From: Flavobacterium sp. N2038
Lineage (GTDB): Bacteria; Bacteroidota; Bacteroidia; Flavobacteriales; Flavobacteriaceae
Reading direction: 5' to 3'
Assembly: GCF_025947185.1 (NCBI RefSeq)
Contig: NZ_CP110001.1
Span: 2,480,001 to 2,544,000, forward strand
Length of the DNA: 64,000 bases
Under the pieces are notes generated by a model. The model made no database searches. It was not told where the DNA came from and worked only from the letters and a program-made list of their open reading frames with translations. The position numbers and the translations under genes are program-made. Below, in pieces: positions 1 through 7,282 of the stretch (positions within the stretch are counted from its first letter, which is position 1; the number at the start of each line of letters is the position of its first letter).

Positions 1-260
1 CTAATTGAGGCAAATATAAAATCAAAACCAAATCCTGCATAAGCCCATTCTTTTACATTTTTTGGTATTTGCGGAATTACCAATACCAGAACTCCCAGTA
101 TTTTGAACACGACCAATGCGTTTCCAAAATATTCAGGATACCCCAAATGTCTGATTCCTTCTTTAGCAAGTTCTGTTTGCGAAGTTAAGGCTGGCATTAC
201 ACCTTCAAATAAAAAAATAGTAATCGTAGTAATCCAAAAAATAATTTTTGCTTTTTTCAT
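1..260 (-). CDS. DoxX-like small membrane protein, 3' part cut by the window edge
   Basis: Reading the minus strand from the ATG at 258-260 gives an open frame that runs off the left end after 86 codons. It starts MKKAKIIFWITTITIFLFEG, a hydrophobic first segment. A short polar loop (LAKEGIRHLGYPEYFGNAL) and a second hydrophobic segment (FKILGVLVLVIPQIP) follow, then KEWAYAGFGFDF. This order matches DoxX-like four-helix membrane proteins, where helix 2 is followed by a K-E-W-A-Y-A-G stretch. The substrate is not known for this subfamily. The C-terminal half is missing only because the window ends. The plus-strand reading frame over the same bases is a shadow. Confidence 0.75.
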   Translation of the reverse strand, partial: MKKAKIIFWITTITIFLFEGVMPALTSQTELAKEGIRHLGYPEYFGNALVVFKILGVLVLVIPQIPKNVKEWAYAGFGFDFIFASI

Positions 261-634
261 GTGGTATTTTTTAAAAAGTTATTAGTTAATGTATTACAAA
301 TATAATCATCTTATATTTCTGATAAAATACACATTTGCGACTATTTTAGGGGCATTTGCGACAAGATTTCTTTTTTAGGTTCAAAGGGGCAAAGTGACAA
401 AGGGGCAGAGGATTTATGTTTAAGCCAAAGATTAAAAAGATTAAAAGATTTGTTTCTTGTAGATTTGGCAGATTGAACGGATTATTTATTACTTAGAAAT
501 CAAATCTGCTCAATCTGCCAAATCCGCGAGAAATAAAAAAAACTTGCGACTTCACGTCTTTGTGAGAGATTTGAGTGGTTGATTAATTGGAATTTGGACT
601 CGGGCGATAGCGAACAGGCGCAGCAATTTAAAAT
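261..634. other. Gene-free spacer with degenerate repeats
   Basis: No convincing gene. The stretch holds low-complexity tracts of the kind seen elsewhere in the window (AAGATTAAAAAGATTAAAAG, GGGGCAAAGTGACAAAGG). It also holds an inverted repeat: ATTTGGCAGATT near 465 is answered by AATCTGCCAAAT near 516. The latter may act as a terminator for the minus-strand GNAT gene that follows, but no clear T run accompanies it. Confidence 0.5.
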
Positions 635-1366
635 TTATGCCAATTGGTAATTCGTAATAATAAACAAATCCTCAAAACCTAATCTGGCATAAATACCTTT
701 TCCTAAATCTGATGCTTGTAGTTGAGCATATTGACAATTAGCATCAATAGCTTCGTTGATTGCAAATTTCATAATTTCTTCAGCCAAACCTCTTTTACGC
801 ATTTCGGGAATTATACCAACTCCGTGAATTCCCATCGTTTTTCCGGTTTGAAAAAGCGTTAGCGTTCCAACTGGTTTTTCTTCAAAATGAACCAAGTAAA
901 ACGTTGCATTTTCAAAATTGTGAACTAAAGTTTCTTTACTAATCACATAATTAAAAGAGAGCGGATAAATATCAGACCAGATTTTAGCATCTTCTTCATT
1001 TAAAACCCTTTTAAAACTAAGGCTGTTTTGAAGCGTAAATTTTTTATCCAGTTTTAAAGCCATTGCGGTTAATTTATTTCGAACAGAAAAGCCGTTTTTT
1101 TCGAAAGTTTCATTTGAATTACTTCCAAAAATATCCCAATACGGAACAACCAAGCCCGGATTTTTTGCAATAGTTTCCAGAATTTGAGGAAAGTTTTCTT
1201 CAGTAATATCTTTTCGAAACCATAGACGATTTGGCCAGCCTGAATTTTTGATTTGACTGAATTCTAAAAAATCAGTTGTATGATACGAAAGGAGAGGAGT
1301 AGCAACAGTTTTCCAGAGAGTTGTTAGATTGTCAATGTTGTCTTTGATAAGATTAATATGGTTCAT
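635..1366 (-). CDS. GNAT family N-acetyltransferase
   Basis: Predicted acetyl-CoA-dependent N-acetyltransferase of 243 residues, substrate unknown, cytoplasmic. The C-terminal third carries the GNAT core: a beta strand with GTLTLF, then the acetyl-CoA loop region IHGVGIIPEMRKRGLAEEIM, which fits motif A (V-x-P-x-x-R-x-x-G-h-A/G). It is followed by AQLQASDLGKGIYARLGFEDL, the usual motif B ending Y-x-x-L-G-F. The N-terminal half (about residues 1-120) is less typical and probably forms the substrate pocket. It lies upstream of nothing on its strand and about 70 nt downstream of the Crp/Fnr gene, so the two may be co-transcribed. Confidence 0.85.
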   Translation of the reverse strand: MNHINLIKDNIDNLTTLWKTVATPLLSYHTTDFLEFSQIKNSGWPNRLWFRKDITEENFPQILETIAKNPGLVVPYWDIFGSNSNETFEKNGFSVRNKLTAMALKLDKKFTLQNSLSFKRVLNEEDAKIWSDIYPLSFNYVISKETLVHNFENATFYLVHFEEKPVGTLTLFQTGKTMGIHGVGIIPEMRKRGLAEEIMKFAINEAIDANCQYAQLQASDLGKGIYARLGFEDLFIITNYQLA

Positions 1367-1438
1367 TGTAACGACGAGTTTTAATTATACAGACAAAGGT
1401 AAATGCACGGTTTTAAGAAAGCCTTTACATATGTTGAT

Positions 1439-2068
1439 TTACAAATCTTTTTCGAGACTTTTTCTAATTCGGCTTAATTGCGTTGGTGTAATGCCCAAAT
1501 GCGACGCAATATGCAATAACGGAACCCGATCGGCAATACTTGGATGCTTCTCCAGTAGAGTTACATATCTTTCGGTAGCATTCTGCATCACTAAAGCGAC
1601 TTCTCTTTGTTCTTTTTCGATAATCCAGTTTTTCTCTAAATGGGCGATATAAAAGTTTTTGAGATCTTCATTTTCATTAACCAGCGAAATATATTTTGTA
1701 TAATTAAGGTTGATGATAACAGAGTCTTCTAATGCTTCAATAGTAAAGTTAGAAGGCGTTTGTAACATCAATGAAACTTTAGAACCAGCAAAATAATTTT
1801 CCATAAAAAGGTTTTTGTTATAGAAATTCCCTTGCGGGTCAGTTATAAAAGCCCTTAAAATTCCTTTTGCAATAAAATGCTGATTTTTAGCGATTGCCCC
1901 GTTTTGTAGCAATGTTTCTCCTTTTTTGAGTGTTTGGAACTCGGCAATGTTTTCAATCAGTTTCCATGATTTTTCAGAAATTGGATAGTAGCTTTCAATG
2001 GTTTGTTTTAATTTTTGCAAGTATTTATCAGGATCGAATACCATTTGGGAATAATTAGATACTATCAA
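1439..2068 (-). CDS. Crp/Fnr family transcriptional regulator
   Basis: Predicted DNA-binding regulator of 209 residues. Residues about 35-130 form a cyclic-nucleotide-binding-like barrel (LKKGETLLQNGAIAKNQHFIAKGILRAF is the typical first half). The C terminus carries a winged helix with the recognition segment LHIASHLGITPTQLSRIRKSL. The FNR cysteine cluster is absent, so iron-sulfur oxygen sensing is unlikely. A second ATG at residue 9 (MVFDPDKY) is a possible start. Flavobacterial paralogues of this shape often control a neighbouring gene; the GNAT gene downstream is the nearest candidate, which is only inference from position. Confidence 0.88.
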   Translation of the reverse strand: MIVSNYSQMVFDPDKYLQKLKQTIESYYPISEKSWKLIENIAEFQTLKKGETLLQNGAIAKNQHFIAKGILRAFITDPQGNFYNKNLFMENYFAGSKVSLMLQTPSNFTIEALEDSVIINLNYTKYISLVNENEDLKNFYIAHLEKNWIIEKEQREVALVMQNATERYVTLLEKHPSIADRVPLLHIASHLGITPTQLSRIRKSLEKDL

Positions 2069-2098
2069 AAGTATTTAATTAGGATGAAATTGCCATTA

Positions 2099-2136
2099 AA
2101 AAAACCGCTAAAAACTTAAAAGCTTTTAGCGGTTTT
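2099..2136 (-). terminator. Intrinsic terminator of the lipoprotein gene
   Basis: Stem AACCGCTAAAA / TTTTAGCGGTT with a short loop. Read on the minus strand it is followed by a T run (the A run at 2095-2104 on the plus strand). It sits just downstream of the stop codon at 2191 and separates it from the Crp/Fnr gene. Confidence 0.8.
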
Positions 2137-2190
2137 AGTATAAAGACAGCATACCTTATTTTAGTATACTATCTAATTTCATTTTAGAAT

Positions 2191-2646
2191 TTAATCGGCA
2201 TAATGATAAATGCTTCTTTTAATCGTATTATTTATTTTTTCCAGTGTTACTTCCGTTACTCCGCCTTCATAATTCATAGAAATAGCTACTTTATCTTTGG
2301 TGATTTGATAATCAATTGAGATTAATCCGTTTTTATTTATTTCAACAGATTTATTTTCATTTGGAATTGTACTTAAAAATGATTCCGATTCTTCGACTTC
2401 TTTATTTTTAATAATATTTTGATAGACTGTCTCAAGATCTGTATCTTTTAAAATGCATTCTCTTCCGGATCCCATTTCTACCTCAATGTCTTTACAATCT
2501 TCTTTTTTATCTGTCTTTTTTTCTTCTTTTACGGCAGCAATTGTATCTGCGGGTTTTGTTACCGACTTTAATTCTTCATTCGTATTGTTTTGTTTGCAGT
2601 TTGTAAATAGTAAAGCTAAAAGTGCAAGGCATGTAATTTTTTTCAT
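2191..2646 (-). CDS. Putative lipoprotein of unknown function
   Basis: A 151-residue protein with a lipoprotein signal: MKKITCLALLALLFTNCKQN, with Cys17 as the likely lipidated residue after a hydrophobic stretch. The mature N terminus is lysine and glutamate rich (about residues 25-50), a likely linker. The rest is predicted small alpha/beta with no motif I recognise. It stands alone between two terminators, so it is probably a single-gene transcript. Location would be the periplasmic face of the inner membrane or the outer membrane. Function not assigned. Confidence 0.75.
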   Translation of the reverse strand: MKKITCLALLALLFTNCKQNNTNEELKSVTKPADTIAAVKEEKKTDKKEDCKDIEVEMGSGRECILKDTDLETVYQNIIKNKEVEESESFLSTIPNENKSVEINKNGLISIDYQITKDKVAISMNYEGGVTEVTLEKINNTIKRSIYHYAD

Positions 2647-2821
2647 TGAGTTTGATTTATTGATTAAGATGATTCAAAAGTAGCAAAACTCTTTTGTAGC
2701 AAAAAGAAGAAAGTGAGAATAAATTTACTCTTGTAGATTAAGTAGACAAAATCCTAATAGCAATCAGGAGCAGAAAAATAAAATCTGCAGAATCTGCAAA
2801 ATCTAAAGAGATTAAAAAATA

Positions 2822-2856
2822 AAAAACGCTGTGAAACTAAAAGTCTCACAGCGTTT
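2822..2856 (-). terminator. Intrinsic terminator after the exported protein gene
   Basis: Stem AAACGCTGTGA / TCACAGCGTTT followed on the minus strand by T-rich sequence. It lies 20 nt past the stop codon at 2876. It shares its core with terminator-like sequences at 4406 and 7211. Confidence 0.75.
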
Positions 2857-2875
2857 AAAAGTTTTTCAGAATGTA

Positions 2876-4231
2876 TTATTCGTAACAGGTATAATCTATT
2901 TTAATAGTTTTAGCAGTACCGTCTTTGGTGAAATTGAAAGAATCGACCAAATTGTAGTCATCTAAAAGAAATGTTCCCCACAGTTTGTAATTATCATTTT
3001 GATCGTTGCGTTCTGCTTCGGAATAATATTTTTCGAAAGTTGTGTCGTTCATTTTCTCTATTTTCGATTTTCTGAATTGAAGAACTTCCTTATCCTGATA
3101 AGAGGTGTAGGTATGAATATACGGAAACTTATTATTTGCACCGCTGCAGTTATGTGACCACACAACATTGTTAATATAATACGAAATGCAATTGTTTTCG
3201 AATTTTTCTTCTACAAAAGTATTCATGTATGAAAACTTGTCATCTGCCATAAGGGTATATGATTTTTGTAATAATTGGCCATTTTCAATCCAAAAAACTT
3301 TGGTTTCATTGGCATCTCCAACATTCTCCGTTAATATCATTTTACTATCATCATAGTTAATAGAAATGGCTGTCTGATCTTCTTTTACGATTTTTGTAAG
3401 CAAGCCATCTTTGTAGATGAGTTCTTTTTTGCTTTTGTACTTTCCTTCACGGTCATAATAGGTTATGGTTGCAGGTTGTCCCTCGTTGTTAAAAGAAATA
3501 CTTTTTAGAGGGATTCGGACTCCTTTATTTTTAAGAAAATAAGAATCCAGCGTTTTTAATTTTGCGGTACCCTGCTGAAAAACAGGTAAATTGTCTGCTT
3601 CAATATCAGGAAAAGGCAATGAGTAACCGCTTAGCAGTTCTTTCATAACTTCTTTGGATTTTGAAGTAATCTTGTTTTTGCCTTGTAAAGATTTTACTTC
3701 TTTTTTGTACTTTTTGGTATTAACAACATATGATGATTCTTTTTTAGATTTTAACTGCGCTGCTACAAATTCGGTAGCCATTTTTGTGCCTTCCTTAACT
3801 TGTACTTTATCGTCTATTTTTCCGCTCCAATAGGCAAAAGACTGAAAGGAACTCCCGTCTCCTGTAATATCCAGGGTTTGTTTATTTTCGAAGAACATAT
3901 ACGTGTATTTGGTAATGTTTATGATTTCAAGGTTTTCTTTTGGAAAATTACGTTTCAATTCTGCTTTTTCAGAATTATTATCATTGCCTGCATATACAGT
4001 ATTTCCTTGAGAAGAATATTCGTTTACATCAACTAAAAAAACATACTTTTTTCCTTTTTGTATGTGTAAGGTGTCCGGTATTATTTTTTCAGGTTTTATT
4101 TCTATTGTTACTGCTTTTTCCTGAACTGCTGTGGTTTTAGCTTTAGATGCGGGCTTTTTTTTGCCTTTTTTTTGAGAGTATCCCTGAAATGATAGCGAGA
4201 GAATAAGAAGGAAGATTGGTAAGTTTTTCAT
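2876..4231 (-). CDS. Exported protein of unknown function
   Basis: About 451 residues from the ATG at 4229-4231. The frame is open three codons further to a TTG, but MKNLPIFLLILSLSFQGYSQ is a clear signal peptide and sets the start. A basic linker follows (KKGKKKPASKAK). The rest is rich in beta-type sequence, with YYDREGKYKSKKELIYKDGLLTKI in the middle. That stretch resembles the short antiparallel repeats of MORN-like or RHS-like periplasmic proteins, although I do not claim a family. It is expected to be periplasmic or attached to the outer membrane. Terminators lie on both sides, so it is likely monocistronic. Function unknown. Confidence 0.7.
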   Translation of the reverse strand: MKNLPIFLLILSLSFQGYSQKKGKKKPASKAKTTAVQEKAVTIEIKPEKIIPDTLHIQKGKKYVFLVDVNEYSSQGNTVYAGNDNNSEKAELKRNFPKENLEIINITKYTYMFFENKQTLDITGDGSSFQSFAYWSGKIDDKVQVKEGTKMATEFVAAQLKSKKESSYVVNTKKYKKEVKSLQGKNKITSKSKEVMKELLSGYSLPFPDIEADNLPVFQQGTAKLKTLDSYFLKNKGVRIPLKSISFNNEGQPATITYYDREGKYKSKKELIYKDGLLTKIVKEDQTAISINYDDSKMILTENVGDANETKVFWIENGQLLQKSYTLMADDKFSYMNTFVEEKFENNCISYYINNVVWSHNCSGANNKFPYIHTYTSYQDKEVLQFRKSKIEKMNDTTFEKYYSEAERNDQNDNYKLWGTFLLDDYNLVDSFNFTKDGTAKTIKIDYTCYE

Positions 4232-4405
4232 TTTTAACAAGTTACGTGGTTTTTATTTGCAATTTCTTACAAATATAATTATTTCGGATGTTAAAAAATA
4301 ATGATTTTCTTATAATTTAATCAATATTGGATGATAGTGAGAGTTTTGTCTTTTATGAAATTTGCATGATAAATACTTTTCGTCTTTACATTTTATCGAA
4401 AATCA

Positions 4406-4446
4406 AAAAACGCCATGAAACCCAATGGCTTCAAAGCGTTTTCATC
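4406..4446 (-). terminator. Probable terminator of the esterase operon
   Basis: Imperfect stem AACGC ... GCGTT with an inner CCATGAAACCCAATGG hairpin, T-rich on the minus strand. It lies 15 nt past the esterase stop codon at 4461. Nearly the same sequence recurs at 7211-7259 after the first efflux operon. Confidence 0.55.
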
Positions 4447-4460
4447 TCAAAAAACAGTAA

Positions 4461-5312
4461 TTATCGGATAGGTTTTAGAGCAGACAACCAATCTTTCAGG
4501 ATAATTTTTGCTTGATTTATTTGCTCAAATTTTTGCCCAAACATATTTGTACCTTTTATATTCCAAGCATGGTTTCCTGATGGGAAAAGATGTAAAGAAG
4601 CCGGAATTTTATTTTCCTGAAGTGCCCTGTAATACAAAATACTGTTGATAGGAGATATCAAGGTATCATCATCAGAACAAAGGATTAAAGTTTGTGGAGT
4701 ATGATTGCCGGTTAATAAATCGGGAGAGTATTTTTTAAGTTCTTCAGCAGAAGGGTTTGTGCCTAAAAGATTTTCCTTTGATAATTCATGCGTGTAATTT
4801 TGCATCGATATTAGGGGATAAAATAGTAAGTTAAATGCCGGATGTAAATAGGAATGTTTTTGCTCTATCTTGCTATTTGCAAACAATGCAGCCAGATGTC
4901 CGCCTGCAGAGAAACCACAGACACCAATATCATTTTTGTCAATGTTAAATTTTGCTGCATTTTGATGAAGATATTCGAATGTTTCTTTTAGATCATCCAA
5001 TGGTATGTTTTTGTTTTGATTAGGTAACCTGTATTTGAGTACAATTCCGGCAATACCAAGTGAACATAACCATTCTGCAAAGTCATATCCTTGCGAATTA
5101 ATAGCCAAACCTGCATATGCACCGCCTGGGCAAATTACAACAGCTTTTCTTGTATTGATATCTGATGCTGGGAGATAAACATATATTTCTGCGGTGTGCA
5201 CATTTGTAATTTCTAATGGGGATAACGGATCGTATACTTCTTCACCTGTTAATCCATTTTCTGAAGGAGCATTACCATTCCATAGCTTATAATGTATTTT
5301 TGAAATTTTCAT
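4461..5312 (-). CDS. Alpha/beta hydrolase (carbohydrate-esterase-like), cytoplasmic
   Basis: Predicted serine esterase of 283 residues. The oxyanion region is VVICPGGAYAGLA (the HGGG-like loop written as PGGAY), the nucleophile motif is GFSAGG with Ser135, and the likely acid and base lie in CSDDDTLI and SGNHAWN. The family includes acetyl-xylan and other sugar-acyl esterases. It is clearly related to the protein at 37781-38719 (shared VLKYRLPN, GFSAGGHLA, YP-IS-MQN, LLG-NPS), but it has no signal peptide and should act in the cytoplasm. It follows the flavin monooxygenase gene by 25 nt, so its substrate may be linked to that enzyme rather than to pectin. Confidence 0.85.
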   Translation of the reverse strand: MKISKIHYKLWNGNAPSENGLTGEEVYDPLSPLEITNVHTAEIYVYLPASDINTRKAVVICPGGAYAGLAINSQGYDFAEWLCSLGIAGIVLKYRLPNQNKNIPLDDLKETFEYLHQNAAKFNIDKNDIGVCGFSAGGHLAALFANSKIEQKHSYLHPAFNLLFYPLISMQNYTHELSKENLLGTNPSAEELKKYSPDLLTGNHTPQTLILCSDDDTLISPINSILYYRALQENKIPASLHLFPSGNHAWNIKGTNMFGQKFEQINQAKIILKDWLSALKPIR

Positions 5313-5337
5313 TTTATAATGTTTGAGTTTATTTTTA

Positions 5338-6381
5338 TTAATGATTCTGTGTTGTTATAGCTTTACGTACTGCGGGAGCTACAATTTCTCCAAACAATTC
5401 AATACTTTTCATGATATGTTTATGCGAAGGAGCACCAACATCTAAATGAAGTATAAAACGTGTGATGCCATAAAGTTCTCTGGCATACAATATTTTATCT
5501 GTAATTTCTGAAGGATCACCTACAAACATTGCACCTGCAGGAGAGGTACCAAAATCGTACTGAAATTTTTGAAAATGATTTCTGCCCCGGCTGTCAGCAA
5601 TTCGATTCATTTGTGAAGCATAGTGATTAAAGTAGTATTCCTTTATTTTTTTACTGTCATTTCCAATAATACCATGCGAAAACATTCCTATTTTGTATTT
5701 GTCCTGATCGTAATTGCATGCATTATAGATTGATTTGTATAATTTGTACAGCGGGGCAAAACTTGTAAGAGGGGTACCGGCAATTACAGCCATTATAAGT
5801 GGTATCCCATCTTGTGCAGCATTCATTACTGAATTTTGAGACCCCCCGGATGCAACCCATATATCTAAAGGTTTTTCTGCGCGTGGAAATATTTGTTGCG
5901 CCTCTAAAGCAGGACGGAATTTCCCTTTCCAGGTAATCAATTCTTCTTGATTAAGTTTAAAAAGAAGATCCAGTTTTTCAATAAAAAGTTCGTTATAATC
6001 TTGTAAATTATGACCAAAAAGCGGAAATGATTCTACAAAACTTCCTCTTCCGGCCATAAGTTCTGCTCTACCATCAGATAATGCCTGAAGTAAGGTAAAA
6101 TCCTGAAAAAGTTTAACAGGATCTGAAGAACTTAGTACACTCACTGCACTTGTTAATTTGATTTTTTTCGTAATTGATGCAGCAAAAGCTAATGCAATTT
6201 CAGGACTGGAAACCGCATATTCTTCGCGATGATGTTCTCCTATTCCCAGAATGTCCAAACCAACTTCATCTGCCAGAATTATTTCTTCTTTGAGTTCCTT
6301 TAATCGAGATTCAGCTGATTGTATAGTTTTGTTTTCTAAATTGATGTGCATGTCTCCAAAGAGACTAATTCCTAATTCCAT
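5338..6381 (-). CDS. LLM-class flavin-dependent monooxygenase (luciferase-like)
   Basis: Predicted FMN/F420-type TIM-barrel oxidoreductase of 347 residues, full length for the family. Typical features are the N-terminal strand MELGISLFGD, the GIGEHHREEYAVSSPEIALA segment at about residues 46-65, the barrel stretch IKLTSAVSVLSSSDPVKLFQDFTLL, and ELMAGRGSF followed by a glycine-rich substrate loop. Members oxidise aldehydes, alkanes, sulfonates or xenobiotics; no substrate can be read from sequence. A TetR-type palindrome lies 21 nt upstream of the start codon, so it is probably ligand-induced. It forms a unit with the esterase downstream and the small protein upstream. Confidence 0.88.
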   Translation of the reverse strand: MELGISLFGDMHINLENKTIQSAESRLKELKEEIILADEVGLDILGIGEHHREEYAVSSPEIALAFAASITKKIKLTSAVSVLSSSDPVKLFQDFTLLQALSDGRAELMAGRGSFVESFPLFGHNLQDYNELFIEKLDLLFKLNQEELITWKGKFRPALEAQQIFPRAEKPLDIWVASGGSQNSVMNAAQDGIPLIMAVIAGTPLTSFAPLYKLYKSIYNACNYDQDKYKIGMFSHGIIGNDSKKIKEYYFNHYASQMNRIADSRGRNHFQKFQYDFGTSPAGAMFVGDPSEITDKILYARELYGITRFILHLDVGAPSHKHIMKSIELFGEIVAPAVRKAITTQNH

Positions 6382-6401
6382 AAATGTTTAAATTATATTC
6401 A

Positions 6402-6413
6402 GAACGATCGTTC
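6402..6413. promoter_or_regulatory. TetR-type operator upstream of the monooxygenase
   Basis: A perfect 12-bp palindrome GAACGATCGTTC, 21 nt before the monooxygenase start. The same core appears as an 18-bp perfect palindrome at 6758-6775 upstream of the next gene. Both fit the short palindromes bound by TetR/AcrR-family repressors. That assignment is inference from form and position. Confidence 0.65.
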
Positions 6414-6433
6414 CTGAAAAAATGAAAAAAATA

Positions 6434-6742
6434 TTATTTATTGTTAAGCCCGAAAATGGGTAAATAATCATAAGACAGATAAGTTTCCGTTTCAAAAGCT
6501 CCCCATGCTCTTGTTTCAATAACAAGATTTAGATCGCGAAGTTTATCTGTTTCGCATTCGAGTGTAATAAAATGGCCTTTGCCAACAAGCACTTGCCAAT
6601 TAATTATCTTGTTTCCCTGAGAAGGAAAATGTTCCCAGAACTGATTTTCTTCTAGTATTGTTTTAATTTGATTGAGATTTTTCTCTTGTCGATGTTTGAG
6701 TAAATAAGTAATTCTGACAAGGGAATGATTTGAATTTTGCAT
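6434..6742 (-). CDS. Small protein of unknown function
   Basis: A 102-residue soluble protein without signal peptide or membrane segment. It alternates predicted helix and strand (LVRITYLLKHRQEKNLNQIKTILEEN, then INWQVLVGKGHFITLE, then LNLVIETRAWGAFETETYL). That order would suit a ferredoxin-like or dimeric alpha/beta-barrel fold, as in small monooxygenases or stress proteins, but I do not recognise a family. It is the first gene of the operon with the monooxygenase and esterase and starts 16 nt after a perfect operator palindrome. Likely part of an inducible detoxification or catabolic unit. Confidence 0.65.
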   Translation of the reverse strand: MQNSNHSLVRITYLLKHRQEKNLNQIKTILEENQFWEHFPSQGNKIINWQVLVGKGHFITLECETDKLRDLNLVIETRAWGAFETETYLSYDYLPIFGLNNK

Positions 6743-6757
6743 AATAATATATTTATA

Positions 6758-6775
6758 ACGGAACGATCGTTCCGT
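6758..6775. promoter_or_regulatory. Perfect 18-bp operator palindrome
   Basis: ACGGAACGATCGTTCCGT is fully self-complementary and lies 16 nt upstream of the start codon at 6742. Its 12-bp core recurs at 6402-6413 before the next gene. It probably binds a TetR-family dimer. No regulator gene adjoins it; the closest TetR gene (13466) has a different operator. Confidence 0.72.
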
Positions 6776-7073
6776 AATTTAAAACGAATTTACCACTTTT
6801 TGTTTATTTACATATACTATAAAAGTTAAAAAAATCTCAAAATAAGGAAATGTTGTGGCTGGGTAGCCTGCAACAATCTAAAGCAGAACTTTTATCTTTG
6901 AAATTGAAGTTATGGACCATTTGTATAATGATAATCTTCGGTTTTGCTCAGCACGATATAGAATGCAGAATAAAAAAAATCGCATAAATCCATGTTTTAG
7001 CAAATCAAATCAGTATCATCCGCGTACGATGATAAGTGTAAGGCGAAAAACATATTTAAAAGTTTTTTCACGC

Positions 7074-7091
7074 TCCCGATAGCTATCGGGA
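7074..7091. repeat. Dispersed palindrome TCCCGATAGCTATCGGGA, copy 1
   Basis: Perfect 18-bp palindrome in intergenic DNA. Related copies lie at 16200-16217 (one mismatch) and 17297-17314 (perfect). They would form short hairpins in DNA or RNA. They resemble REP-type elements rather than operators because no common gene follows them. Confidence 0.8.
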
Positions 7092-7210
7092 TAAAAAGAT
7101 TTAAGCAGATATGCGCAGATAATTTTTTGTCCCTTTTTTAAAATTAAATCTTCTAAAATCTGCATGAAACAAAATAGTTCGACTTAGTGCCTTTGTGGCA
7201 AATCAAACTA

Positions 7211-7259
7211 AAAAACGCCATGAAACCCAAAGGTCTCACAGCGTTTTCATCTCAAAAAA
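7211..7259 (-). terminator. Probable terminator of the first efflux operon
   Basis: AAACGC ... GCGTTT stem with inner sequence nearly identical to the element at 4406. It lies 24 nt past the stop codon of the outer-membrane factor gene. Confidence 0.6.
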
Positions 7260-7282
7260 TAAATAATTAACGGGTACGGGTA

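Larger units (their letters stand above)
6743..7282. other. Gene-free spacer between two minus-strand operons
   Basis: Holds the operator at 6758, an 18-bp palindromic repeat at 7074 and the terminator at 7211. A 25-codon frame on the plus strand (ATG near 6912) has no support. The promoter of the operon starting at 6742 must lie here; TAAATTCG on the minus strand near 6788 is a weak candidate for its -7 box. Confidence 0.5.
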
